Origin: Celeribacter halophilus
GTDB lineage: Bacteria; Pseudomonadota; Alphaproteobacteria; Rhodobacterales; Rhodobacteraceae
DNA length: 64,000 nucleotides
Assembly: GCF_900114135.1 (NCBI RefSeq)
Contig: NZ_FORY01000001.1
Span: 242,609 to 306,608, forward strand
Direction of reading: 5' to 3'
The notes under the pieces are model-generated. The model saw only the letters and a list, made by a program, of their open reading frames with translations. It ran no database searches and was not told the origin of the DNA. How positions within the stretch are numbered: position 1 is the stretch's first letter; each line of letters starts with the position of its first letter. Position numbers and translations under genes: made by a program. Shown here one piece after another: positions 29,414 to 38,471 of this stretch.

Positions 29414-29422
29414 GTAGAGAGA

Positions 29423-31126
29423 TCACTCTTTGATGCGATACCAGTCGGCCGCGTTCCAAAGCTCGGAATCCCAGGTGTTGAGGATCACACCGCCCAGCGT
29501 GTTGGAATGTGCGGACAGACGACCACGGTCCACCAGCGGGATGATGACATATTCCTGCATCAGCATGTCGTTCATGGCTTTCGCCAGCTCGGCACGTTTG
29601 TTGATGTCACCGGTTTTCGCCATTTCCGCGACCAGCGCGTCATACTCGTCAGAGCAGAAGCGCGGCATGTTGTTGCCCTGCCACTGGGTTTCGGGGCGCG
29701 GTGCCTGTTTGCATTCCCAGTTGGCCATATAGGCTTCCGGATCGGTCCCGTCGAAGTTGTTGGCATACATTTCTACGTCTGCATAGAACTTCTGGAAGGT
29801 ATCCGGCGAACCGGCATCCCCGCCAAAGAACACGGAGGCGTCAATGTTGCGCAATTCGGTTTCAACACCGATCTCGCCCCACCACTGTTTGATGATCGCC
29901 TGAAAATCCTGACGGATGGCATTGGTCGAGGATTGGAACAGAAGCGACAGTTTCTTGCCGTCTTTCTCGCGAATGCCGTCGCCATCGCTGTCCACCCAGC
30001 CGGCTTCTTCCAGTATGGCTTTCGCGCCTTCGATGTCTTGCGTGAGGCAGGCATCATTGGCGGTGGAGTTGTAGATCGCCGGTGCGGGCAGCACGTTACA
30101 GGTCGGACGCCCTGCATCGCCATAACCGATTTCGGTCAGAAGCGCACGGTCGATGGCCATCGACAGCGCCTTGCGCACGGCCAGATCGGAGAGGATCGGG
30201 TGCGGATGGGCGGCGGTGGCGCGTTCATCGCCCAAGGCCGGATCGGGGTCGGTCATGTTGACCATGATCCGCTCGACGAGCGTGCCGAAGGCGCTGACAA
30301 GCTGGCCCTTGCCCTTGGCAAGCATGGCTTCGAGCAGGTCGGGGGACACCTGTGTGTTCCACGCATAGTCGAATTCGCCGGTCTCCAGCACGGAGCGCGC
30401 CGCAGATTGCGCATCGCCGCCGCCTTTCAGCGTTGCGGTCGCAAAGGCCGGTTTGTTCGGGTCACGATAATGCGGGTTCGCGGAGAGCGAGACCACGTCA
30501 TTGGTTTTGAACTCGTCCACGACGAAAGGCCCTGTGCCAATCGGGCTGAAGTTCTCTTCGGTGCAGGACGCCATCGCTTCGCCGACACAATCAGCGAACT
30601 GGGCCTTTTGCACGATCGGAGCCTGAGCGCCGACGAAGGGACCGTAGGGGAAGGGCTTCGGCACGCCGAAATGCACCACAACGGTCAGCTCGTCAGGGGT
30701 CTCGACCTCGACCACATCATTGTATTTCTCGGATTGGGAACAACCACCGCCCTCGGTGGTGCAATATTCCCATGTGAATTTCACATCTTCGGAGGTCAGC
30801 GGCGTGCCGTCCGACCATTTGAGACCTTCCTTGAGCTTCCATGTGATCGTTTTCAGATCTTCGGACACGCCGCCGTTTTCCACGGTCGGCACAGACTCGG
30901 CCAGATAGGGCACAATCGTGCCCGCTTCGTTGTAGCGTGCCAGAGGCTCCAGAACCAATGAGGCAGACTCAAGCTCCTTGGTGCCACCCGAGAGATAGGG
31001 GTTCATCGTCGAGGGCGCTTGGTAATAGATGATATTGACATGACCGTCCGCACCGCGCTCGGCGAAAGCGGCAGGAACCAGCGCGAGCGATGCGACAGCA
31101 CCCATCAGGGCTGTTTTAAACGTCAT
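29423..31126 (-). CDS. Periplasmic solute-binding protein of peptide ABC transporter (family 5)
   Basis: A 567-residue SBP_bac_5 protein (DppA/OppA class). The start at 31126 yields the signal peptide MTFKTALMGAVASLALVPAA and has GGAGAGG upstream; an in-frame ORF extension to 31303 is rejected. The mature sequence holds the family's early motif SLVLEPLARYNEAGTIVPYL, then LKEGLKWSDGTPLTSEDVKFTWEY and NFSPIGTGPFVVDEF, and AVRKALSMAIDRALLTEIGYG. Several cysteines (YCTTEGGGC, FADC, MASC, CNVLPAP, CLTQD, ECKQ, RFCSD) point to disulfides. The bound ligand is unknown. Neighbouring M20 amidohydrolases suggest peptides or N-acyl amino acids. Confidence 0.93.
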   Translation of the reverse strand: MTFKTALMGAVASLALVPAAFAERGADGHVNIIYYQAPSTMNPYLSGGTKELESASLVLEPLARYNEAGTIVPYLAESVPTVENGGVSEDLKTITWKLKEGLKWSDGTPLTSEDVKFTWEYCTTEGGGCSQSEKYNDVVEVETPDELTVVVHFGVPKPFPYGPFVGAQAPIVQKAQFADCVGEAMASCTEENFSPIGTGPFVVDEFKTNDVVSLSANPHYRDPNKPAFATATLKGGGDAQSAARSVLETGEFDYAWNTQVSPDLLEAMLAKGKGQLVSAFGTLVERIMVNMTDPDPALGDERATAAHPHPILSDLAVRKALSMAIDRALLTEIGYGDAGRPTCNVLPAPAIYNSTANDACLTQDIEGAKAILEEAGWVDSDGDGIREKDGKKLSLLFQSSTNAIRQDFQAIIKQWWGEIGVETELRNIDASVFFGGDAGSPDTFQKFYADVEMYANNFDGTDPEAYMANWECKQAPRPETQWQGNNMPRFCSDEYDALVAEMAKTGDINKRAELAKAMNDMLMQEYVIIPLVDRGRLSAHSNTLGGVILNTWDSELWNAADWYRIKE

Positions 31127-31271
31127 TGAATGACCTCTCCTTGTTGGACCGGTGACGGGAGATTGCGTAAACCGCAAATTATTGTGACCCCGCACCGGCG
31201 TTACTGTGTCGAAACCTGCGTGGTCCTGCTTGCGCAAGGCAAGGCGACTCGCCGGATTCCGGTGATATAAA

Positions 31272-31287
31272 TTTATCGAATGATAAA
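31272..31287. promoter_or_regulatory. Operator candidate TTTATC-GAAT-GATAAA
   Basis: Perfect 6-base arms in the AT-rich middle of the divergent transporter spacer, about 146 bases from the binding-protein start. A further GATAAA occurs about 30 bases to the right. A shared regulator for both transporter halves is plausible but no regulator gene is adjacent. Confidence 0.45.
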
Positions 31288-31397
31288 AACTTAGGCAAAG
31301 CAAGGCAGTTTCTTTGATAAAAATGGCGTTAAGCCCATGTCGTGACGTTCTCTTTGCCTGCCGGTTCAGCGTTTGCCCGCTTTTCAGACAAACCGAT

Positions 31398-31427
31398 TTG
31401 ACAGCCCCCGCGTGGCAGGCTTAGCGT
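31398..31427 (+). promoter_or_regulatory. Possible promoter for fused ATPase gene
   Basis: A consensus -35 box TTGACA (31398-31403), then a 17-base spacer and a weak -10 (TTAGCG or TAGCGT). It lies about 110 bases before the ATPase start. Confidence 0.35.
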
Positions 31428-31534
31428 CATGATCGGTCCTTATGCGGCGCGTCCGGCCCGCGGGACGGTCTTGTCACTTATGCGATTCACGGTGTTTTGC
31501 GCGGTGATCCGGCACCTGATCTGAAAGGCGATTC

Positions 31535-33400
31535 ATGCTTGATAAAACTCCTGATTCGGCTCCCGATACGTCCGACGGCCAAGCGTTGATCGACGTTTCC
31601 CACCTGCGGGTCGAGTTTCCGACACGCGGCGGTCTTGTGGTCGGGGTCAAGGATGTGTCCTTCTCCATCGACGCGGGCGAGACGCTCTGTGTTGTGGGTG
31701 AGTCGGGTTCGGGAAAATCCGTGTCTTCTCTGGCAATTATGCGCCTGATCGAGTTCGGCGGCGGGAAGATTGCCGGTGGCGAGATCAAGCTGCGCAAGGA
31801 ACACGAGATCATTGATCTGACCGCGATGGACCCCGAGAAAATGCGGGCGTTGCGCGGCGACGATATCGGCATGATCTTTCAGGAGCCGATGACCTCGCTC
31901 AATCCGGTGTTCACCATCGAGCGCCAGCTTTGCGAGGGACTGCGTCTGCACAAGGGGATGAGCAAGGAACAGGCCCGCGCCCGTGCGCTCGAACTGATGA
32001 AAGACGTGCGCATCCCCGAACCGGAGCGGCGTCTGAGCCAGTATCCCCATGAGCTGTCCGGCGGTATGCGCCAGCGTGTGATGATTGCAATGGCGATGGC
32101 TTGCGAGCCGAAGCTGCTGATCTGTGACGAGCCGACCACGGCGCTGGACGTGACGATTCAGGCAGAGATTCTGGCGCTGATCGACCGGCTGAAGCGCGAA
32201 CACAACACGGCGGTGCTGTTCATCACCCATGACATGGCCGTGGTCGCGCAGATGGCGGATCGGGTGTTGGTGATGTTCCGTGGCGACGTGGTCGAAGAGG
32301 GCACGGTCGCGGAAATCTTTGATTCTCCGAAAGAAGATTACACCAAGGCGCTTTTGGCCGCGGTGCCGAAGCTGGGCGAGATGACCGGCAAACCGGCGCC
32401 CGAACCGATGCGTCTGATCGGCGTGCCGCAAGTGTCCGTGTCGCCGGTGCCCTATGCGCCGGAGGGGACAAAGCCGGTTCTCGAAGTGAACAATCTGGTC
32501 ACGCGCTTTCCGGTGAAGGCCGGTTTGTTGCGCAAGACTGTGGCGAATGTCCACGCGGTCGAAGATGTCTCCTTTGCGATCAAGCCGGGGGAGACGCTGT
32601 CTCTTGTCGGCGAAAGCGGCTGCGGGAAATCGACCTGCGGGCGTTCGATCCTGCGCCTTGTCGATCCGCTCAGCGGCTCTGTGCGTCTGGACGGTAAAGA
32701 GGTTCTGGACCAGAACCCGCGCGATTTGCGCCGGTTGCGTCAGGACATGCAGATGATCTTTCAGGACCCGTTTGCCTCGCTCAACCCGCAGGTGCGGCTC
32801 ATTGATCAGGTGGCCGAACCGCTGCGCAACTACGGGCTGGCGCATGGCTCCGATGTCACCGACCGCGTCGCGGCTCTGTTCGACCGTGTCGAGCTGCCGC
32901 GCGCCTTTCTGAAACGTTACCCGCACGAACTGTCGGGTGGCCAACGCCAGCGCGTCGCCATCGCCCGTGCCCTCTCGATCAATCCGAAGCTGGTGATCGC
33001 GGACGAGGCGGTTTCCGCCCTTGATGTGAGCGTGCAGGCGCAGGTGGTGAACCTCTTGATGGAGCTTCAGGCCGAACTTGGCATCGCCATGCTCTTTATC
33101 AGCCACGACATGGCCGTGGTCGAACGGGTCAGCCACCACACGGCGGTGATGTATCTTGGCCGGATTGTCGAGATCGGCCCGCGTCAGGCGGTGTTCGAGA
33201 ACCCGCAGCACGAATACACGAAATCTCTCATGCTGGCCGTGCCCATCGCCGACCCGCATAACAAGAAAATCAGGGCGGACCTGTCCTTCAAACCGATTCC
33301 GTCCCCGATTTTCCCCGCAGACTATGTGCCTGCAAAATCCACCTACCGCGAAGTGTCCAAAGGGCACTTCGTGCTGGAGCCGATCGAAGGCTTTGGCTGA
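31535..33400 (+). CDS. Fused double-ATPase of dipeptide ABC transporter (DppD-DppF fusion)
   Basis: A 621-residue cytoplasmic protein carrying both nucleotide-binding domains of a peptide importer in one chain. Domain 1 (about residues 18-285): Walker A GESGSGKS (55-62), signature LSGGMRQRV (about 174), Walker B LLICDEPTTALDV. Domain 2 (about 310-600): Walker A GESGCGKST (about 359-367), signature LSGGQRQRV (about 466), Walker B LVIADEAVSALDV; both domains have the H-loop (ITHDMAVV, ISHDMAVV). Oligopeptide-type C-terminal extensions follow each domain. In Walker B of domain 2 the sequence is DEAVSALD, common in DppF-type chains. It is divergent from the binding protein and permeases it must serve, and leads into an amidohydrolase gene. 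Confidence 0.95.
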   Translation: MLDKTPDSAPDTSDGQALIDVSHLRVEFPTRGGLVVGVKDVSFSIDAGETLCVVGESGSGKSVSSLAIMRLIEFGGGKIAGGEIKLRKEHEIIDLTAMDPEKMRALRGDDIGMIFQEPMTSLNPVFTIERQLCEGLRLHKGMSKEQARARALELMKDVRIPEPERRLSQYPHELSGGMRQRVMIAMAMACEPKLLICDEPTTALDVTIQAEILALIDRLKREHNTAVLFITHDMAVVAQMADRVLVMFRGDVVEEGTVAEIFDSPKEDYTKALLAAVPKLGEMTGKPAPEPMRLIGVPQVSVSPVPYAPEGTKPVLEVNNLVTRFPVKAGLLRKTVANVHAVEDVSFAIKPGETLSLVGESGCGKSTCGRSILRLVDPLSGSVRLDGKEVLDQNPRDLRRLRQDMQMIFQDPFASLNPQVRLIDQVAEPLRNYGLAHGSDVTDRVAALFDRVELPRAFLKRYPHELSGGQRQRVAIARALSINPKLVIADEAVSALDVSVQAQVVNLLMELQAELGIAMLFISHDMAVVERVSHHTAVMYLGRIVEIGPRQAVFENPQHEYTKSLMLAVPIADPHNKKIRADLSFKPIPSPIFPADYVPAKSTYREVSKGHFVLEPIEGFG

Positions 33401-33425
33401 TGCGTTTTGAAAAACGCTTATTTAA

Positions 33426-33440
33426 CCGCCGCTTTGGCGG
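33426..33440 (+). other. Short intergenic hairpin between ATPase and amidohydrolase
   Basis: CCGCC-GCTTT-GGCGG, perfect arms, in the 69-base gap. No T run, so probably mRNA processing or partial attenuation at most. Confidence 0.35.
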
Positions 33441-33469
33441 ACCTGTCCAGACGATGAAAAGAGAAGAAA

Positions 33470-34633
33470 ATGCCGATTAAGAACCGCCTTGCCGAGCTAT
33501 TGCCGGAAATCACCGCATGGCGACGCGATATTCACGAAAACCCCGAATTGATGTTCGACCTGCCGCGCACCTCGAAAAAAGTCGCGGATCTGCTGCGCGA
33601 ATTCGGCTGTGACGAGGTTGTCGAAGGCATGGCGAAAACCGGCGTCGTGGGCGTGATCAAGGGCAAGACCGACACCAAAGGCCGCACCATCGGGCTGCGC
33701 GCCGATATGGATGCCTTGCCGATTCTCGAAGAAACCGGTGCCGAATTTGCCTCGAAAAATCCTGGCGTTATGCATGCCTGCGGCCATGACGGTCACACCG
33801 CAATGCTTCTGGGCGCTGCGAAATACCTCTGCGAAACCCGCAATTTCGACGGCACCGCCGTGGTGATCTTCCAACCCGCCGAAGAAGGCGGCGGTGGCGG
33901 GCGTGTGATGTGTGAAGAAGGCCTGATGGACCGGTTCGGCATCGACGAAGTCTACGGCATGCACAACTGGCCCAACCTCGAAGCCGGCAAATTCGCCATC
34001 CGTCCCGGCCCGTTCTTTGCCGCTGCGGACGAATTCGAGATCGTGGTGCGCGGCAAGGGTGGCCATGCGGCAAAACCCCATGAGGTCGTCGACAGCACCG
34101 TGACCGCCGCGCATCTGGTCATCGCCCTGCAAACCATCGCCTCGCGCAATGTTGATCCGACCGAACAGGTCGTGGTCTCCATCTGCACCGTGGAAAGCTC
34201 TTCCAAAGCCCATAACGTCCTGCCCGCCACCGTGCTGCTCAAAGGCACCGTGCGCACGCTGGACGCCGATGTGCGCAAACAGGCCCGCGAACGGTTGGAA
34301 GCCATCTGTGCCGGTGTCGGCGCGACCTATGGCGCGGAGATCGAAGTGGACTACCACCTCGGCTATCCGGTGATGGTGAACCATGAGCGGGAAACCGAAT
34401 ATGCGATCGAGGCGGCCACCAAAGTCGTGGGCGATTGCGGAGAATACCCGCTGGTGATGGGCGGCGAGGACTTCGCCTATATGCTCGAAGAACGCCCTGG
34501 CGCCTATATCATCCTCGGCAACGGTCCGGGCGCGCCTGTGCACCACCCGAAATATATGTTCAACGACGAAGCCCTGCCTGCGGGCTGTTCGTGGTATGCG
34601 GAAATGGTGGAAAGCCGTTTGCCCGCAGCCTAA
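33470..34633 (+). CDS. M20 family amidohydrolase (hippurate hydrolase-like), copy 2
   Basis: A 387-residue M20D amidohydrolase downstream of, and probably co-transcribed with, the peptide-transporter ATPase. Motifs parallel those of copy 1: AWRRDIHENPELMFD, GLRADMDALPILEETG, the metal site MHACGHDGHTAMLLGAA (about residue 101), FQPAEEGGGGGRVM, RGKGGHAAKPHEVVD, and MGGEDFAYMLEERPGA near the end. The operon context suggests it cleaves the imported solute, most likely an N-acyl amino acid or peptide conjugate, in the cytoplasm (inference). Confidence 0.94.
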   Translation: MPIKNRLAELLPEITAWRRDIHENPELMFDLPRTSKKVADLLREFGCDEVVEGMAKTGVVGVIKGKTDTKGRTIGLRADMDALPILEETGAEFASKNPGVMHACGHDGHTAMLLGAAKYLCETRNFDGTAVVIFQPAEEGGGGGRVMCEEGLMDRFGIDEVYGMHNWPNLEAGKFAIRPGPFFAAADEFEIVVRGKGGHAAKPHEVVDSTVTAAHLVIALQTIASRNVDPTEQVVVSICTVESSSKAHNVLPATVLLKGTVRTLDADVRKQARERLEAICAGVGATYGAEIEVDYHLGYPVMVNHERETEYAIEAATKVVGDCGEYPLVMGGEDFAYMLEERPGAYIILGNGPGAPVHHPKYMFNDEALPAGCSWYAEMVESRLPAA

Positions 34634-34705
34634 CAGACAGCCGCGTGACGGAGGTCTGTGCCCGTGTATTCGGGATTTGAGTATTTGAGGCACAAAGGAA
34701 ACACG

Positions 34706-34736
34706 AAGGCGCTCCCATTTGACAGGGGGCGCTTTT
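34706..34736. terminator. Terminator between amidohydrolase and moaA
   Basis: AAGGCGCTCCC pairs with GGGGGCGCTTTT across an 8-base loop (one T-G mismatch). A T run follows on plus, and an A-rich flank makes it usable for the convergent moaA as well. Confidence 0.75.
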
Positions 34737-34762
34737 CATTTGCGGTGTTGGGATCGTGCGGA

Positions 34763-35779
34763 TCAGCCGCCGGTGTGGCTCATGTGGCGGGAGACCTGAC
34801 CGTCGGCACGTTGGCGCGAATAGTCGAAATCATGGCCTTTGGGCTTGCGCAGGATTGCGGCCTCAATGGCTTGGATCAGCGGGGTGTCGTCATCGGGCGA
34901 GGCGCGCAGGATGTCACGCAGGGAGGCGTTGTCTTCCTGTCCCAGACACATGAACAACTCGCCTGTGCAGGTCATCCGCACGCGATTGCAGCTTTCGCAG
35001 AAATTATGGGTCAAAGGCGTGATGAAGCCGATCTTCTGTCCTGTTTCTTCCAGCCGCACATAGCGCGCCGGACCGCCCGTGCTTTCCGGCAGGTCCGTGA
35101 GGGTGAACCGCGCAGAGAGATCTGCACGCAGGTCGTCGAGCGACCAGTATTGCCCGACGCGATCCTCGTTGCCCAAGTCACCCATCGGCATGACTTCGAT
35201 AAAGGTCAGGTCCATATCCTCGCGGGCGCACCAGTCGGTGAGGGTGAAGAGTTCGTCTTCGTTAAAGCCCTTGAGGGCAACCGTGTTGATCTTGACCCGC
35301 AGCCCTGCGTTGCGGGCGGCTGCGATCCCGCCGAGAACCTGTTCAAGCCGTCCCCAGCGTGTCACCCGCTGGAATTTTGCCGCGTCCAACGTGTCCAGCG
35401 ACACGTTAATCCGCCGCACGCCCGCCGCATAGAGGACTTTGGCAAAGCGTGACAGTTGCGAGCCATTGGTGGTGACGGTCAGTTCCTTCAACGCGCCGCT
35501 GTCCAGATGCCGTGTCATACCATCGAAAAAGGTCATGATCCCGCGCCGCACCAGAGGTTCGCCGCCGGTGATGCGCAGTTTTTCGACGCCCAGCCCGATG
35601 AAGGTGGAACACATGCGGTCCAGTTCTTCGAGGGTCAGCAATTCTTTTTTCGGCAGAAAGGTCATGTTTTCCGCCATGCAATAGACACAGCGGAAATCGC
35701 AGCGGTCCGTCACCGACACCCGAAGATAGGTGATCGGTCGGGCAAACGGGTCGATGAGGCGGGGCGTTGCGGATGTCAT
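34763..35779 (-). CDS. moaA: GTP 3',8-cyclase (molybdenum cofactor biosynthesis)
   Basis: A radical SAM enzyme that, with MoaC, makes cyclic pyranopterin monophosphate from GTP. 334 residues. The N-terminal SAM cluster motif is CDFRCVYCM, followed by the GGEP motif in [13 protein letters not shown]. The C-terminal cluster site is [20 protein letters not shown]. The protein ends in the double glycine (SHTGG) required for catalysis in the family. The ATG at 35779 is preferred to the upstream in-frame start at 35815, though its ribosome-binding site is weak. The AlkD-like gene lies 41 bases upstream on the same strand. Confidence 0.96.
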   Translation of the reverse strand: MTSATPRLIDPFARPITYLRVSVTDRCDFRCVYCMAENMTFLPKKELLTLEELDRMCSTFIGLGVEKLRITGGEPLVRRGIMTFFDGMTRHLDSGALKELTVTTNGSQLSRFAKVLYAAGVRRINVSLDTLDAAKFQRVTRWGRLEQVLGGIAAARNAGLRVKINTVALKGFNEDELFTLTDWCAREDMDLTFIEVMPMGDLGNEDRVGQYWSLDDLRADLSARFTLTDLPESTGGPARYVRLEETGQKIGFITPLTHNFCESCNRVRMTCTGELFMCLGQEDNASLRDILRASPDDDTPLIQAIEAAILRKPKGHDFDYSRQRADGQVSRHMSHTGG

Positions 35780-35820
35780 ACGGGGCAATCTAGGGCGCTT
35801 TGGCGGTGTCGCCAAGCCTT

Positions 35821-36465
35821 TCAGGCATCACTTGCGCGAGACTGCACCACACGGCGCACCATGCTGGCGCGTTTGCGGTCATGTTTGCCGAGGCTCTTGA
35901 GCCATGTATCGGCCATGCGCGACACGTCCTTGTCACTATCTTCGAGCGCATGGGTGAGCCAGTAGAGCACATCGTCGATGGCGTTGACTTCCGCCTCGGA
36001 GGGGTGGGCGAGTTTCGCCAGCGGCAGCGAGAGGCCGAGGGCGGCGCGGCGGTCCAGAACGCGTTCGGATTTGGCAAGCGTATGGACGGTTTCCATCCGC
36101 GACAGGTCGGTGACGATCCTGCGCGCACCGGCGGCGGCCAGCGCGTCCAGTTCGGCCCAGTTGGCGGCCTCGGAAATCCATGCGCAAATCTGGTCCCAGA
36201 TTTCGGCATCGTCCTTGATCCGCGCTTGGGTCAGAAGTTTCGCCGCCATGATGCGGGCTTCGAACGGGCCATCGGCCCAAAGCGCACGCGCCAGTGCGAG
36301 GCGTTCGGGTGTGCCGATCTCCTGACGCCAGCTGCGCGCGAGTTCTTCCATCGCCTGCGGGGCCACGCCGAGATAGCTGCCAGCGCCGAAGCGGTTTTCC
36401 AATTCGGTCGCGCGGGCCGTATCGGCGTGGGTCATGAGCGCTCCGAGCGCGTCGTCAAACATCAT
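35821..36465 (-). CDS. DNA alkylation repair (AlkD-like HEAT repeat) family protein
   Basis: A 214-residue all-helical protein that I match to the AlkD/DNA alkylation repair family, whose members remove alkylated bases with a HEAT-like fold. The start [20 protein letters not shown] is preferred; the upstream ORF part is not credible. Supporting features: [37 protein letters not shown] with the family's A/R-rich helix, [18 protein letters not shown], and the C-terminal [19 protein letters not shown]. Catalytic assignment is not certain because the family also has non-glycosylase scaffolds. It lies just upstream of moaA on the same strand, with no functional link known. Confidence 0.72.
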   Translation of the reverse strand: MMFDDALGALMTHADTARATELENRFGAGSYLGVAPQAMEELARSWRQEIGTPERLALARALWADGPFEARIMAAKLLTQARIKDDAEIWDQICAWISEAANWAELDALAAAGARRIVTDLSRMETVHTLAKSERVLDRRAALGLSLPLAKLAHPSEAEVNAIDDVLYWLTHALEDSDKDVSRMADTWLKSLGKHDRKRASMVRRVVQSRASDA

Positions 36466-36646
36466 GGGACAGCTTTCCTTCCAGCCGGGTCTTTCCAGCA
36501 GACCAATTACAGGCGGTGATAGATGAGAGTGCCGCGCCGCGCAACGTGCCATTGGGCCACAGCGGGCCTGCCCGACAGGTGTCCGACATAAGTCCGACGC
36601 GGGGCCGACCGGTCTGGGCGGGGCGAAACGGGCCTGTGTCGCCCGC

Positions 36647-38470
36647 TCATTCCACCGTCACGGATTTCGCCAGATTGCGCGGTTGGTCCACATCCGTGCC
36701 CTTGGCGACCGCCGTGTGATAAGCGATGAGCTGGGCAGGAATGGCGTAGAGCAGGGGGGCGAAAAGGTCGGGCACTTCGGGCATTTGCACCGTTTGCCAG
36801 ACGCCTTCGGAAGCCACTTCCAGCCCCTTGCGGTCGGAGACCAGAAGCACCTTTCCGCCACGCGCCATGACCTCTTGCATGTTCGACACGGTCTTGTCGA
36901 AAAGCGCGTCATGCGGGGCGAAAACGATGACTGGCGTGTGGCTGTCGATCAGGGCAATCGGCCCGTGTTTCAATTCGCCGGATGCATAGCCTTCCGCATG
37001 TATGTAGCTGATTTCCTTTAGTTTCAACGCGCCTTCGAGGGCGAGCGGATACATCATGCCGCGACCGAGGAAGAGAATGTCCTTGGCCTCGGAGAGCGTG
37101 TTGGAAATGATGTTCAGCGTCTCGTCTAGATCCAGTGCACGGGTCAGAAGGCCGGGCAGGCTGCGCAGTTCCGTCAGCCGTTTCGACAGCGTGTCTCCGT
37201 CGATTTCTCCGCGCTGGTGGGCGGCCTCCAAAGCGAGCAGCGCCAGAACGGTCAGCTGGCAGGAGAAGGCCTTGGTGGAGGCCACGCCGACCTCGACACC
37301 GGCCAGAATCGGCAGCGCAATGTCGCTTTCGCGTGCGATGGAGCTTTCTGCGACATTGACCACGGAGACGATCGTGTCCGCCTTGTCCGACATATATCTG
37401 AGTGCGGCCAAAGTGTCCGCCGTTTCCCCCGACTGACTGACAAAAATCGCGAGAGTTCGGGCACTTACGGGCGGTTCGCGGTAGCGGAATTCGGAGGCCA
37501 CGTCGATCTCCACAGGGATGCGGGCCACCTGTTCGAACCAGTATTTTGCCGTGAAACAGGCGTAATAGGCCGTGCCGCAAGCCACCATCACGATGCGGTC
37601 GAAGGCGGAGAAATCAAGGCCGGGGTCGGGCAGGGTGATGCCCGTTTCATCGGCGTTGAGATAATAGGCCAGCGCTTCGGAAATCACGGTCGGTTGTTCC
37701 GCAATTTCCTTGGCCATGAAGTGTTTGTGGCCGGCTTTTTCGATCCGTGCGGCATCCATAGCGATGGTGCGGCGCGGGCGTTGGACCTGTGCGCCGGTTG
37801 CGTCGAAAATATCGACCCCGTTACGGGTCAGAATGGCGCGGTCACCCTCGTCGAGATAGGTGATCTGGTCGGTCATTTGTGCCAGAGCGATGGCGTCGGA
37901 GCCCACGAACATCTCGCCCTTGCCGTGACCGATGGCCAGCGGCGAGCCCTTGCGTGCGGCGACTAGAAGATCGTCTTCGCCGTCAAAGAGAAAACACAGC
38001 GCAAACGCACCTTCGAGCCCGTCAATCGTGGCCATCGCCGCGTCCTCAGGGGCTTTGCCCGCATCCATGTAGCTCTGGCAGAGCAAGGCCACGGTCTCCG
38101 TGTCGGTTTCCGTCGCCGCAGGGTAGCCTTTCGCGGCCAGATCGGTGCGCAATTCGCGGAAGTTTTCGATGATCCCGTTATGCACCACGGCGACCGGACC
38201 GGCCTTGTGCGGGTGGGCGTTGGTGACCGAGGGCGCGCCGTGGGTGGCCCAGCGGGTGTGCCCGATGCCGGACTTTCCCGCGAGCGGCTCATGCACCAAA
38301 AGGTCCGAGAGGTTCACCAGCTTGCCAACGGCGCGACGGCGGTCGAGCTTGCCGTTGGAAACCGTGGCAATCCCCGCGCTGTCATAGCCGCGATATTCCA
38401 GCCGTTTGAGCGCCTCAACCAGAATGGGAGCCGCTTCGTGATTGCCCAAAACCCCTACAATACCGCACAT
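36647..38470 (-). CDS. glmS: Glutamine--fructose-6-phosphate aminotransferase (isomerizing)
   Basis: First enzyme of UDP-GlcNAc synthesis: makes glucosamine-6-phosphate from fructose-6-phosphate and glutamine. 607 residues, normal length. N-terminal Ntn amidotransferase with the catalytic Cys2 (MCGIVGVLGNHEAAPIL), LKRLEYRGYDSAG and GIGHTRWATHGAPSV. Two SIS sugar-isomerase domains follow, with MVACGTAYYACFTAKYW, FVSQSGETADTLAAL and the C-terminal signature LPAQLIAYHTAVAKGTDVDQPRNLAKSVTVE in character. The gene begins one base after the glmU stop, so glmU and glmS form a tight operon. Confidence 0.98.
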   Translation of the reverse strand: MCGIVGVLGNHEAAPILVEALKRLEYRGYDSAGIATVSNGKLDRRRAVGKLVNLSDLLVHEPLAGKSGIGHTRWATHGAPSVTNAHPHKAGPVAVVHNGIIENFRELRTDLAAKGYPAATETDTETVALLCQSYMDAGKAPEDAAMATIDGLEGAFALCFLFDGEDDLLVAARKGSPLAIGHGKGEMFVGSDAIALAQMTDQITYLDEGDRAILTRNGVDIFDATGAQVQRPRRTIAMDAARIEKAGHKHFMAKEIAEQPTVISEALAYYLNADETGITLPDPGLDFSAFDRIVMVACGTAYYACFTAKYWFEQVARIPVEIDVASEFRYREPPVSARTLAIFVSQSGETADTLAALRYMSDKADTIVSVVNVAESSIARESDIALPILAGVEVGVASTKAFSCQLTVLALLALEAAHQRGEIDGDTLSKRLTELRSLPGLLTRALDLDETLNIISNTLSEAKDILFLGRGMMYPLALEGALKLKEISYIHAEGYASGELKHGPIALIDSHTPVIVFAPHDALFDKTVSNMQEVMARGGKVLLVSDRKGLEVASEGVWQTVQMPEVPDLFAPLLYAIPAQLIAYHTAVAKGTDVDQPRNLAKSVTVE

Positions 38471-38471
38471 T

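Larger units (their letters stand above)
31127..31534. other. 408-base divergent spacer of the transporter locus
   Basis: The spacer between the binding-protein gene (minus) and the fused ATPase gene (plus). It holds an AT-rich stretch with a TTTATC palindrome (31272-31287), a second GATAAA nearby, and a possible plus-strand promoter (31398-31427). No credible ORF or RNA gene is visible. Confidence 0.6.

Noticed and set aside
34658-35452. Plus-strand ORF opposite moaA
   Set aside because: moaA on the minus strand has both iron-sulfur motifs and the terminal Gly-Gly; the plus frame has no features.
36466-36646. Repeated GTCCGAC units in the glmS downstream spacer, considered as a repeat element
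   Set aside because: Only two close copies are present with no flanking duplication. The GC-rich stretch more likely includes a weak glmS terminator.
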